Source of the DNA: Patescibacteria group bacterium
GTDB lineage: Bacteria; Patescibacteria; Microgenomatia; Levybacterales; UBA12049
Direction: 5' to 3'
Assembly: GCA_023379465.1 (NCBI GenBank)
Contig: JAMCTM010000048.1
Coordinates: forward strand, 1 to 31,857
Length of the DNA: 31,857 bases
Positions 1 to 6,952 of this stretch are shown here, one piece after another. Position numbers and translations under genes: made by a program. Every line of letters begins with the position of its first letter. Within the stretch, counting starts at the first letter, position 1. Below the pieces are notes generated by a model. It worked only from the letters and a program-made list of their open reading frames with translations. It was not told where the DNA came from and ran no database searches.

Positions 1-116
1 TATCAAAAGAAGTGAAAGATCGTTTAAGAAAACAGTATAAAACTCTAAATCTTGTTTTGTTAAAACGACAGATTGACGAGATTCTCAAACGGTTAAAACC
101 AACACCTGTCAGGTAA
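1..116 (+). CDS. C-terminal fragment of an unidentified protein (partial, 5' end outside window)
   Basis: An open frame runs from the window edge (first full codon at 3) to a TAA at 114-116 and encodes 37 residues. The fragment is strongly basic and helical in character, ending KRLKPTPVR. It stops two bases before the stop codon of the convergent gene on the other strand, tight packing that fits a real gene end. I do not recognise the family and assign no function. With so short a fragment, a chance open frame cannot be excluded. Confidence 0.45.
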   Translation, partial: SKEVKDRLRKQYKTLNLVLLKRQIDEILKRLKPTPVR

Positions 117-118
117 CA

Positions 119-1471
119 TTATATCGTGAGGCAACGATTCGAAGCAAAGTAACAATTTTTAATGAGGCAATACGGGCCCGACCAGGAAAGTCCTAAAACA
201 AAGGAGAGCATAAGCTGTCCCTGCTCCAAGGTTAAGAAATAATGATCAAACATGCCCAAAACCAAAACCGCCGAAAGCAGCAAAAACCCTAAATTTAAAA
301 TCTTTCCGTCCTTTTCTGTTTTGGCGCTGATTTTTCTATAGGTTTTGGCGATAAACCAAAGGGAAAAAGCCAAACCAAGAATGCCGGTCTCCGACAAAAT
401 CAAAAGGAAAATATTATGCGGCGGCTGAAAAAGAAAGGTAGGATTTTCTTCTCCCTGGGGCATATTGATAAAATAATTATTAAGCCCAACACCAAAAAGA
501 GGATGCTTTACGAACATTAAAAAGGCGTCTTGGTCTAAAACTTCTCTGCCGACAATAGACTGACTGGACAAGGAGAGATTGGAAAATCGGAAACGAAGAG
601 GGGAGACAAGGATAAAAAAGACAAGGGCAAAAACAAAGAAAAAATAAAAAATCTTTAATCCGCCCTTAATTTTTTTGCGGGAAAGCCGGAAGCCATAAAA
701 AAGCAAAAAGGCAAACCAGAGAAAAATTGCGGCGCGGGAAAGGGTTAACAAAAGAGAAAAACTGCCTATTGCTGCTGCTGCCGACAAAAAGATTTTTACC
801 GGATAAGATGCGTAAAGCCTTAAGCCAAAAATCAATAAAATCATCGAGAGTAGTAAGTAGGCGGCCAAAACATTGGGGTGGGGAAACGTCGCGTACGGAC
901 GAAGAAACAGCGCTCCGTTAATAGACGCGTTTGCTATGCCGGGGGTTTGGCCATTAAAATATCTTTCGCCTAAAAAATATAGTATTCCGCCCAAAGAACC
1001 CTGATTCAGGTACTGAAGAACAGAAAGCGTTCCTTCAAAAATAACACCCAAAGAAAAAATAAAAACTATGGTTTTCAACCGCTTCTTTGTCTTAATAAAC
1101 CCTGCCGCAAACACACCGAAAAACCAAAACTCCAAAAACCTAAACAGGCCGTATGCTCCTGCCGGGCGGCTTTTTGAAAAAAGGATGCCTATTATCAGAA
1201 TTAAAATAAATAGAACAAACGGAAGACTAAAAAGCCTTGCGGCATAAACCTTTATTTCCTTCTTTTTTAAAAGGATGCCTTCTGCCGCCACTGCCAGAAA
1301 CAAAAGAATAATCAGCAAATCCGTAAAATACAAGGTGGGGGAGAGATAATCAACCCTTATGCCCCTAATAATTGCGAAGTGCGGCCAAAAATGTTTGCCG
1401 AGCTGAGTGGGTAAAAAAAGAAGTATTAGGTAAAAAACTATTCCCGAAAGCCTATTCCCGTATCGCTTCAC
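119..1471 (-). CDS. O-antigen ligase / Wzy-type polymerase family membrane protein
   Basis: This 450-residue protein is almost entirely hydrophobic, with roughly ten to twelve membrane segments. It fits the Wzy_C/O-antigen ligase family: a large periplasmic loop precedes the hallmark PHNIFLLILSETGILGL near residue 360, where family members carry a conserved His-Asn before a membrane helix. A second family-like motif, FPHPNVLAAYLLLS, lies near residue 200. Family members polymerise or transfer undecaprenyl-linked glycans at the outer face of the cytoplasmic membrane. A CPR cell would probably use it for a surface polysaccharide or glycoprotein glycan, which is inference. The start is a GTG at 1469-1471; no strong ribosome binding site is visible. 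It is convergent with the fragment at the window edge and separated from jag by 92 bases. Confidence 0.8.
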   Translation of the reverse strand: MKRYGNRLSGIVFYLILLFLPTQLGKHFWPHFAIIRGIRVDYLSPTLYFTDLLIILLFLAVAAEGILLKKKEIKVYAARLFSLPFVLFILILIIGILFSKSRPAGAYGLFRFLEFWFFGVFAAGFIKTKKRLKTIVFIFSLGVIFEGTLSVLQYLNQGSLGGILYFLGERYFNGQTPGIANASINGALFLRPYATFPHPNVLAAYLLLSMILLIFGLRLYASYPVKIFLSAAAAIGSFSLLLTLSRAAIFLWFAFLLFYGFRLSRKKIKGGLKIFYFFFVFALVFFILVSPLRFRFSNLSLSSQSIVGREVLDQDAFLMFVKHPLFGVGLNNYFINMPQGEENPTFLFQPPHNIFLLILSETGILGLAFSLWFIAKTYRKISAKTEKDGKILNLGFLLLSAVLVLGMFDHYFLTLEQGQLMLSFVLGLSWSGPYCLIKNCYFASNRCLTI

Positions 1472-1563
1472 TGTTTAATTGTCTCATAAATATCTCAAAT
1501 CTCAAAAATCAAAATTGCAAAGATGATTTAAAAGATGGGGTTTAAAATTTTTGAAATATCAAA

Positions 1564-2040
1564 CTATCGGGGTTTTATGACCAGCGTCCTGTCCCGTCCT
1601 TCGCCTACGGACTCCGAAAAAACCTCCCTATCTTCCCTAAGCATTAAATGCACTATTCGTCTTTCCCATGCCCTAAGGTTGGGGAGGGGTATCTCTTCTT
1701 TTGAAACCAGAACCCTTTCCTTTGTCCTGTAAACAAGATCTCCGAGCCAACTTTCTTTGTTTTTTTTATAGTCCCCAACCTCCAGGGAAACACGCGTAAA
1801 CTCGCCTATTTTCTTGGAAACAGACAGGGACAAAATAAGCTCCAGGGCCTCCAAAATCTCTCCCCTGTAGCCAATTATCATTCCTCCTTCTTGGGTTTGA
1901 AGGTTTAGGCCAAAAACGCCCTCGTCCTGAAAGATGTCAAAATCTCCCGTTATGCCCAAGAGGTCAAAAAGCTCCTTCGCGGTTTCCGCGACAAGCTTTT
2001 CGTTTTTATTTTTTACTGCTTTTGGGGCTGATTGTCTCAT
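1564..2040 (-). CDS. jag: Jag/KhpB-type RNA-binding protein (KH plus R3H domains)
   Basis: The 158-residue product has a KH-type domain with the GxxG loop seen as IGYRGE (about residues 57-62), followed by a C-terminal R3H domain (R-x3-H in RRIVH, then LVIKPR at the end). Jag/KhpB is an RNA-binding protein encoded next to yidC in many bacteria and linked to cell elongation and envelope control in Gram-positives. The usual N-terminal Jag_N domain (about 50 residues) is absent, so this is a short form. The only plausible ATG lies inside the 3' end of yidC, giving a 35-base overlap and suggesting translational coupling. It is the last gene of the rpmH-rnpA-yidD-yidC-jag operon. Confidence 0.88.
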   Translation of the reverse strand: MRQSAPKAVKNKNEKLVAETAKELFDLLGITGDFDIFQDEGVFGLNLQTQEGGMIIGYRGEILEALELILSLSVSKKIGEFTRVSLEVGDYKKNKESWLGDLVYRTKERVLVSKEEIPLPNLRAWERRIVHLMLREDREVFSESVGEGRDRTLVIKPR

Positions 2041-2833
2041 CTAATTTTTTCTTCCACTCGGAAAGTCCTCCCAAACCCTGAATCTTATACTGCTGTAGTA
2101 TACCAAAAATTGTAAAAGTATTCCAGTACAGAGAAAGTCCCAGGGGAAAACTATATGAGAAAAAACCTATCATTGCCGGAAAAATATATAAAGACTGCTG
2201 CTGAAACGCGGTGGCAAAGTCCTGTTCCTTCTTTTTTTCAATATCCTCGATTAGCTCTTTGGGTTTAGGGGGAGAGGCAAAAAGCATCTTTGATTGAATT
2301 AGCTGAAGAAAAGCCGTAAGAGCGGGAACCAAAATGATCAAAGGCGTCAATGAAATCAGATGGGACGGATTTTTGTCCAGGGGAAGGCCAAAAAAACGCA
2401 GATCCCAGGGACTTTGAAGTTTTAAAAAGCTAAAATAGACAAGTTTGCCGGTTGTCTCAGGGGTTAGGGTCGGTATGCTTTGCAGGGCCGCGTACAATGT
2501 CCAAATTACCGGCAGCTGCACGAGCATAGGCAGACACCCCGCGGCCGGATTAACCCCGTGCTCTTTGTAAAGCCGCATTGTTTCGGCCTGAAGTTTTTTT
2601 GCGTCCTTTCCGTGTTTTTCTTTTAGTTTTGAAAGGTGCGGGGCAAGAACCTGCATTTTTTTGGAAGATCTAAGCTGGGCCGCTGTTAGGGGATAAAGAA
2701 TAAAACGAATAAGCACCGTTAGAATAATTATGGAAAACCCAAGGGCATAGGGGACATGCAGCAAAAAAAGCCCTTTGTAAATAAAAAGGAGAATATTAAT
2801 TGCCGGAATTGCGTAAGAAGGAATATTTTGCAT
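2006..2833 (-). CDS. yidC: YidC/Oxa1 membrane protein insertase
   Basis: The 275-residue protein matches the short YidC form without the large periplasmic P1 domain of proteobacteria. Visible family features are a hydrophobic N-terminus, the basic transmembrane/hairpin region LIRFILYPLTAAQLRSSKKM (about residues 41-60), the amphipathic hairpin with KEHGVNPAAGCLPMLVQLPV (about residues 90-109), and further membrane helices ending in SLYWNTFTIFGILQQYKIQ. The conserved Arg of the hydrophilic groove is likely the one in LIRFILYP. It inserts small membrane proteins, with or without SecYEG, and would be the natural insertase for the many two-helix T4SS pilins here (inference). It sits 5 bases downstream of yidD, and its 3' end overlaps jag. 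Confidence 0.95.
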   Translation of the reverse strand: MQNIPSYAIPAINILLFIYKGLFLLHVPYALGFSIIILTVLIRFILYPLTAAQLRSSKKMQVLAPHLSKLKEKHGKDAKKLQAETMRLYKEHGVNPAAGCLPMLVQLPVIWTLYAALQSIPTLTPETTGKLVYFSFLKLQSPWDLRFFGLPLDKNPSHLISLTPLIILVPALTAFLQLIQSKMLFASPPKPKELIEDIEKKKEQDFATAFQQQSLYIFPAMIGFFSYSFPLGLSLYWNTFTIFGILQQYKIQGLGGLSEWKKKLDETISPKSSKK

Positions 2834-2838
2834 GATAA

Positions 2839-3051
2839 CTATTTTTGTTTATAAAACGGCTGGCAGGACATAATTCTCAAAAAGGACAGGTATGTCCCTT
2901 TTAAAAACCCGTGTTTTTCTATTGTTTTTTTCGCGTAGACGGAACAGGACGGGTCAAAGCGGCAGGCCGCCTGGGTGCCGGTAATTTGTTTTATTAAGGG
3001 CGAGACTGACGCTTGATAGAAAGAAATAAAAACTAAGGCAATTATCTTCAC
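2839..3051 (-). CDS. yidD: YidD membrane protein insertion efficiency factor
   Basis: This 70-residue protein carries the YidD signature: a short amphipathic N-terminus (FYQASVSPL), then CRFDPSCSVYAKKTIEKHG and a C-terminal RIMSCQPF. The length matches the family. YidD is a small membrane-associated protein that improves YidC/Sec-dependent insertion. The start is a GTG at 3049-3051 that overlaps the rnpA stop (GTGA), a coupled arrangement in the conserved rpmH-rnpA-yidD-yidC-jag order. Confidence 0.95.
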   Translation of the reverse strand: MKIIALVFISFYQASVSPLIKQITGTQAACRFDPSCSVYAKKTIEKHGFLKGTYLSFLRIMSCQPFYKQK

Positions 3052-3374
3052 CTTAAAAACCCTTCCTTTTCTAATAGAGACAAAACAAAAGGCAATATCT
3101 CTTTTCGTTTTTTTCCGGCCATTTCCCTTTTTATGACGAATTTCATATCATAACCCGGTTTAATTCTGTCAAATATATCCTGTATAATAGACGAGAAAAT
3201 TCTTCTAAGCCTATTTCTGACTACCGAGCGCTTGTCTATTTTTTTGGAAACCGCAAAGACAAATCTGCTATATAGCAATCCGTTGCCGCCTGCCTTAAGA
3301 GAAAAAAACGCGCTCGAAAACGATCTGCCCAATGGCGCGCCCCGGGACGATAATCTATATTTTTTTTTAAGCAT
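3048..3374 (-). CDS. rnpA: Ribonuclease P protein component
   Basis: This 108-residue basic protein has the RNase P protein signature KRSVVRNRLRRIFSS (about residues 47-61), containing the conserved RNR motif that contacts the catalytic RNA and pre-tRNA leader. It opens with the typical YRLSSR region. RnpA is the protein cofactor that helps RNase P RNA mature tRNA 5' ends. The ATG is at 3372-3374, 15 bases after the rpmH stop, and the stop overlaps the yidD start. The RNase P RNA itself is not in this window. Confidence 0.94.
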   Translation of the reverse strand: MLKKKYRLSSRGAPLGRSFSSAFFSLKAGGNGLLYSRFVFAVSKKIDKRSVVRNRLRRIFSSIIQDIFDRIKPGYDMKFVIKREMAGKKRKEILPFVLSLLEKEGFLR

Positions 3375-3389
3375 GGCGGCGGGATAAAT

Positions 3390-3524
3390 TTAGGCCGTTA
3401 ATCTTTTTCGCCCCTTTGCCGATCTCCTTTTTAAAACGTTTTTGCCGTTTTTTGATCTGGATCTAGCCAAAAAACCATGCTTTCTTTTCCTCTTAAGTTT
3501 TTTAAGCTTTATAAATTTCTCCAT
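3390..3524 (-). CDS. rpmH: 50S ribosomal protein L34
   Basis: Reading the minus strand from an ATG at 3522-3524 gives a 44-residue, very basic protein ending [11 protein letters not shown], with the L34 core [20 protein letters not shown]. This is the near-invariant L34 pattern. The usual N-terminal KRTxQPS is replaced by a divergent lysine-rich segment ([14 protein letters not shown]). L34 is a small protein of the large ribosomal subunit. The gene leads the rpmH-rnpA-yidD-yidC-jag operon and diverges from dnaA. Its extended -10 box ends six bases before the ATG, so the mRNA is predicted to be leaderless. Confidence 0.95.
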   Translation of the reverse strand: MEKFIKLKKLKRKRKHGFLARSRSKNGKNVLKRRSAKGRKRLTA

Positions 3525-3530
3525 TTTTTT

Positions 3531-3539
3531 AGTATATCA
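3531..3539 (-). promoter_or_regulatory. rpmH operon promoter (extended -10, leaderless)
   Basis: The minus strand reads TG-A-TATACT, an extended -10 with five of six consensus bases. No good -35 is present, as expected for extended -10 promoters. Six bases separate it from the rpmH ATG, placing +1 at the A of ATG (3524). Confidence 0.6.
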
Positions 3540-3560
3540 GAAAGCGGCTCTTTTTGCCAC

Positions 3561-3590
3561 TTGACAAAAAGACACCCTCAAGACTACACT
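3561..3590 (+). promoter_or_regulatory. dnaA promoter
   Basis: A perfect -35 TTGACA (3561-3566) is followed after 18 bp by TACACT (3585-3590). Predicted +1 is about 3597, leaving a 5' leader of roughly 13 nt with no clear Shine-Dalgarno sequence. The rpmH extended -10 lies about 25 bp away on the other strand, so the two divergent promoters share this 85-bp region. Confidence 0.6.
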
Positions 3591-3609
3591 GCCGTTACCG
3601 TTAAATCTT

Positions 3610-4962
3610 ATGGAAAATCAAGAAGTTTCCCGCATTTGGCAAGGCGTGCTTTTATCCATGAAAAGGGATGCTTCCGAAGCGTCTTTCTTTACTCTTTTAA
3701 AAAAGACCGCGCTTTTATCCATGGACGGCGAGACCGCCACTATTGCGGCGCCTTCGGTAATTGCCATAGATCTTATCCAAAAACGTTTTTTGGAAATAAT
3801 AAAAGCCTCTCTCAAAAACCAAACAAAAAAAGACCTAAAAATAGTCTTTGTCCCAAAAACCATTGATGACAAAAATTTACAGGACATAAAAAACGCCCCC
3901 CTGTTTAGCGCCACGGAGGGCTTTGTCCCTAGTCCAATCGGACACCTGCCAAGGGTAAACCCCGACTATACGTTTCAAAACCTGGCTGTTTCATCCAGTA
4001 ATCAGCTGGCCTTTACCTCCGCCGTTGCCGTCTCGAAAAATCTGGGAAAAAATTACAACCCTCTTTTTATCTATGGACCTGTCGGGGTTGGAAAAACGCA
4101 TCTTATGCAGGCGGTTGCCAATGACGTCTATCAAAAAAAACCCTCTCTTAAAATTGTTTATATAACCAGCGAGGAGTTTACAAATGACGTTGTCGAGGCG
4201 ATAAGGACAAACCAAACATCCGACATGAAGAGAAAATTCCGAAGCGCGAACCTTTTAATAATAGACGATGTTCAATTTATAGCCGGGAAAGACAGGGTAC
4301 AGGAGGAGCTTTTTCATACCTTTAATATTTTAATTGACAACAAATCGCAGATTGTTCTGTCCTCCGACAGGCCGCCTAACGAAATTACAAAGCTTGAAAA
4401 AAGATTGTCTTCGCGCTTTTTGGGCGGTTTAACAGTGGATATAGAGCCGCCGGATTTTGAGCTTAGAACTGCCATTCTCCTCATAAAGGCCAAAAAATAC
4501 GGGGTTAACCTTTCCATAGATGCCGCCAAGGCGCTGGCGGAAACCACGCAGGACACAAGGGCGCTTGAGGGAGTTCTTTTAAGGGTTACCGCCCAAACGC
4601 CTCTTCAAAACAAAGAAATCACCCCGGACGACCTCCAAAAATTACCCGCCGCCCCCTCGGAGACAAAAAAATTCCTCTTTCATCCGGACGAAGTGATTAA
4701 AAAGGTTTGCGACTTTTATGACGTAAAACCAACCCAGATTAAAGGGCCCAAAAAAGACGCTCATTTGGTTAGGGCCAGACAAATCGCGATGTATCTTTTA
4801 AAAAAAGAGCTTGTCTTAACCTATACCGAAGTGGGCAACATAATAGGGGGCAGAGACCACACAACCATTATGCACGGTGTAGAAAAAGTGGAAAAAATGT
4901 TGACAACAAACACGAGACTGCGTGAGGAAATCCTGCGGATAACGGGCTTCTTGCGTGGATAG
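3610..4962 (+). CDS. dnaA: Chromosomal replication initiator DnaA
   Basis: The 450-residue protein has the full DnaA layout. N-terminal domain I begins MENQEVSRIWQGVL. The AAA+ core carries Walker A GPVGVGKTHLMQ near residue 156 and Walker B LLIIDDVQF near 215. The region DTRALEGVLLRV marks the end of domain III. The DNA-binding domain IV has the signature GGRDHTTIMHG near residue 414. DnaA binds TTATCCACA-type boxes and melts the origin; matching boxes lie just downstream. The ATG at 3610 fits the N-terminus of homologues and the upstream promoter. It diverges from rpmH and precedes dnaN, the canonical origin arrangement. Confidence 0.98.
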   Translation: MENQEVSRIWQGVLLSMKRDASEASFFTLLKKTALLSMDGETATIAAPSVIAIDLIQKRFLEIIKASLKNQTKKDLKIVFVPKTIDDKNLQDIKNAPLFSATEGFVPSPIGHLPRVNPDYTFQNLAVSSSNQLAFTSAVAVSKNLGKNYNPLFIYGPVGVGKTHLMQAVANDVYQKKPSLKIVYITSEEFTNDVVEAIRTNQTSDMKRKFRSANLLIIDDVQFIAGKDRVQEELFHTFNILIDNKSQIVLSSDRPPNEITKLEKRLSSRFLGGLTVDIEPPDFELRTAILLIKAKKYGVNLSIDAAKALAETTQDTRALEGVLLRVTAQTPLQNKEITPDDLQKLPAAPSETKKFLFHPDEVIKKVCDFYDVKPTQIKGPKKDAHLVRARQIAMYLLKKELVLTYTEVGNIIGGRDHTTIMHGVEKVEKMLTTNTRLREEILRITGFLRG

Positions 4963-5112
4963 CTTCTGGATAATTTTGGTTTATAAACAATAATCGTTCT
5001 TTTCCACAAAAAATATCAACTGTTTATCCACAGTTAAAAAATCTCGTTTTTCCCCTCTTTCTTGTCCCTATTGCTTTTTTCCACTTTTCCCGATACACTA
5101 CTACAACTACGA
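4934..5112 (+). other. Candidate chromosomal origin (oriC): DnaA boxes and DnaA-trio-like tract
   Basis: Between dnaA and dnaN lie a perfect DnaA box TTATCCACA (5024-5032), a TTTTCCACA box (5000-5008), two reverse-orientation near matches TGCGGATAA (4934-4942, in the dnaA end) and TCTGGATAA (4965-4973), and a TTTTCCACT near match (5077-5085). The perfect box is framed by a palindrome, AACTGT and ACAGTT (5018-5035). Downstream, ACTACTACAACTACGAA (5097-5113) resembles the DnaA-trio (3'-GAT repeats) where unwinding starts in other bacteria. Position, boxes and AT-rich sequence all fit oriC. Confidence 0.7.
5071..5099 (+). promoter_or_regulatory. dnaN promoter
   Basis: TTGCTT (5071-5076), a 17-bp spacer and TACACT (5094-5099) resemble the dnaA promoter -10. 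Predicted +1 is about 5106, giving an 18-nt leader without a Shine-Dalgarno sequence. It overlaps the DnaA-trio-like tract, so origin melting and dnaN transcription may interfere (inference). Confidence 0.45.
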
Positions 5113-5123
5113 ATGTATATTAA

Positions 5124-6230
5124 ATGAAAACGACGTTTATCCTGCAAGATATACAAAAAAGTATTCCCTTTTTAAATCACGCCCTATCTTCCCGCTCTGT
5201 AATGCCCATATTAACAAATGTTTTAATTGAAACAAAAGGCAATGAACTCAGAATGTCAACCACGGATTTGGAGATAGGCGCGGAGATAAAAATACAAACA
5301 AGAGGCGAAATAGACGGAAAAGCCCTTTTGCCTGCCAGGCCGCTGTTTGAGCTTCTTGGTTTTTTGCCAGGGACAAAAAGCGCAACCATGCAAATCCAGG
5401 AAAAAAGCCTTGTTTTGACAACAGATAGGACAAAAAGCGTTTTTCAAACCCAAAACCCGGACGAATTCCCCAATCTTTATGAAAAAAAAGGCAAAAAGAT
5501 AACGGTTTTAACAGAAGAAACCATCCAAAAAGAATTGGCAAAGGTTGTTTTTGCCTCAAGCGCGGATTCCTCAAGACCCGCGCTTTCCGGTGTGTTGGTA
5601 AAAACCCAAGACAGCGGAATAACCCTGGCGGCAACGGATGGGTTTAGGCTATCCCTTAAAAAGATTAAGGCCGCCTCCGAAGGACAGGGGGATAAGGGTA
5701 TAATTGTCCCTTCAAGGGTGTTTAGGGAGGTTTTAATGTTTAAAGATGGCGGGGACGTTTCTGTTTTTGTTTCAAACGAGACAAATCAGATCATTTTTTC
5801 CCAGGAAGGACGGACACTGGTGGGCAAGCTTATAGATTCCAAGTTTCCGGATTATGAAAAAATAATTCCCGCGGATGCCGAAACCAGGATAACCCTTGAC
5901 AGGGACGAGCTGCAAAAAGCGGTTAAGGCAAGCGCCATCTTTGCCAGAGAAGCAAACGGAATGATAAGGTTTTCCATAAGAAAAGAGTGGGTTGAGATTT
6001 CCGCCAACACGCCCTCAATTGGAGAAAATAGGGTAGAGGTGGAGGCAAGAACGGAGGGGGAGGAAAACGAAATCGCCTTTAACCCCAGGTATGTTCTTGA
6101 GCTTTTGTCAAACATTGACGAAGAGGAGATTGTTTTTGAAATGACAGGGCCCCTTAATCCTGGCGTCTTTAAAATCAAAGACGACCCCACCTTTCTTCAT
6201 CTCATCATGCCGATCAGGGTGCAGGGATGA
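5124..6230 (+). CDS. dnaN: DNA polymerase III beta subunit (sliding clamp)
   Basis: The 368-residue product is full length for a bacterial beta clamp and has the three-repeat clamp pattern. Recognisable segments are SSRSVMPILTNVLIE with ELRMSTTDLEIGAEI (domain 1), SSADSSRPALSGVLV with LAATDGFRLSLKK (domain 2) and EIAFNPRYVLELLSN ending in HLIMPIRVQG (domain 3). The C-terminal M-P-[IMV]-R is the clamp's peptide-binding edge. It forms the ring that tethers DNA polymerase III to DNA. It follows dnaA with the candidate oriC between them. The next gene downstream is the convergent T4SS operon rather than recF/gyrB. Confidence 0.98.
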   Translation: MKTTFILQDIQKSIPFLNHALSSRSVMPILTNVLIETKGNELRMSTTDLEIGAEIKIQTRGEIDGKALLPARPLFELLGFLPGTKSATMQIQEKSLVLTTDRTKSVFQTQNPDEFPNLYEKKGKKITVLTEETIQKELAKVVFASSADSSRPALSGVLVKTQDSGITLAATDGFRLSLKKIKAASEGQGDKGIIVPSRVFREVLMFKDGGDVSVFVSNETNQIIFSQEGRTLVGKLIDSKFPDYEKIIPADAETRITLDRDELQKAVKASAIFAREANGMIRFSIRKEWVEISANTPSIGENRVEVEARTEGEENEIAFNPRYVLELLSNIDEEEIVFEMTGPLNPGVFKIKDDPTFLHLIMPIRVQG

Positions 6231-6250
6231 AGTGGTTTACATGATTGAGA

Positions 6251-6952
6251 CTAAGAATGTTTCCATGCGACAACAAGAGTAGAAGGATCTACTCCTTTAC
6301 TTTTAATAAAATCTATGGCGTCGGCCTTTGCCTTTTCGTATTGGGTCTCTGGAGAATCGGGGGAATTGGGGTTGTATTTAAAATTAAATACATATATGTT
6401 TCCTGGAGCATAGTAAGAAAGTTTATAGGATGCCGTTTCCCATGGCAAAAAGGGAATAAGCGCCTTATTGTTCACAGGAACGGGTGTTGACTGCGGGTTG
6501 TCGCTTAAATAGCTTATTTTAAAAATGACCGAATTATTCAATGTGTTAATTAGATATAGATTATAGCGGCTTAACGCAGAAATTGTAGAGTCGGGGACAA
6601 TCATAAGGGTTTTCCCTCCGTTTTCTAAATGTTGCGAGGTTTTAATAATTGCGGGCGGGGAATTTGTGTAGAAAACTTTCTGGTATAATTTTGCCTGAAC
6701 AAAAGAGGGTTTTAACTGTTTTTCAAACTCTATGTAAAACACTTGAATCCTGCCAGGTTTAAGAAGAACGGTTTTGTCAGGGATCACGCTTAGAACTTGG
6801 GGCGTAATTATTGGCGCACTTGTTTGAATAGTTGGGGACTGGGTTGGCGCCTTCTTTAATGACGGTTTTAACCCTGTCGCAATAAAGACCGCGATAACAA
6901 TAAAAACGAAGAAGAAAATCAGAAGTAAAGCTATTTTAGTTTTATTGTTCAT
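6251..6952 (-). CDS. Membrane-anchored protein of unknown function, T4SS operon
   Basis: The 233-residue protein has a short basic N-terminus (MNNKTK), one strong membrane segment (about residues 7-27) and a Thr/Pro/Ser-rich stalk. The rest is a mainly beta-type extracellular part with segments such as LLKPGRIQVFYIEFEK. The longer open frame upstream is ignored because this ATG at 6950-6952 overlaps the stop of the upstream hydrolase by 11 bases, which suggests coupling. It is the last gene of the PrgI/TraC-like/VirB4/hydrolase operon. I do not recognise a family. Its topology would suit an accessory surface component, perhaps in place of VirB8-type proteins, but that is speculation. Confidence 0.75.
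   Translation of the reverse strand: MNNKTKIALLLIFFFVFIVIAVFIATGLKPSLKKAPTQSPTIQTSAPIITPQVLSVIPDKTVLLKPGRIQVFYIEFEKQLKPSFVQAKLYQKVFYTNSPPAIIKTSQHLENGGKTLMIVPDSTISALSRYNLYLINTLNNSVIFKISYLSDNPQSTPVPVNNKALIPFLPWETASYKLSYYAPGNIYVFNFKYNPNSPDSPETQYEKAKADAIDFIKSKGVDPSTLVVAWKHS

Noticed and set aside
5248..5634. 128-codon open frame on the minus strand inside dnaN
   Set aside because: It is antisense to a highly conserved clamp gene and has no domain, promoter or ribosome binding site; a shadow frame.
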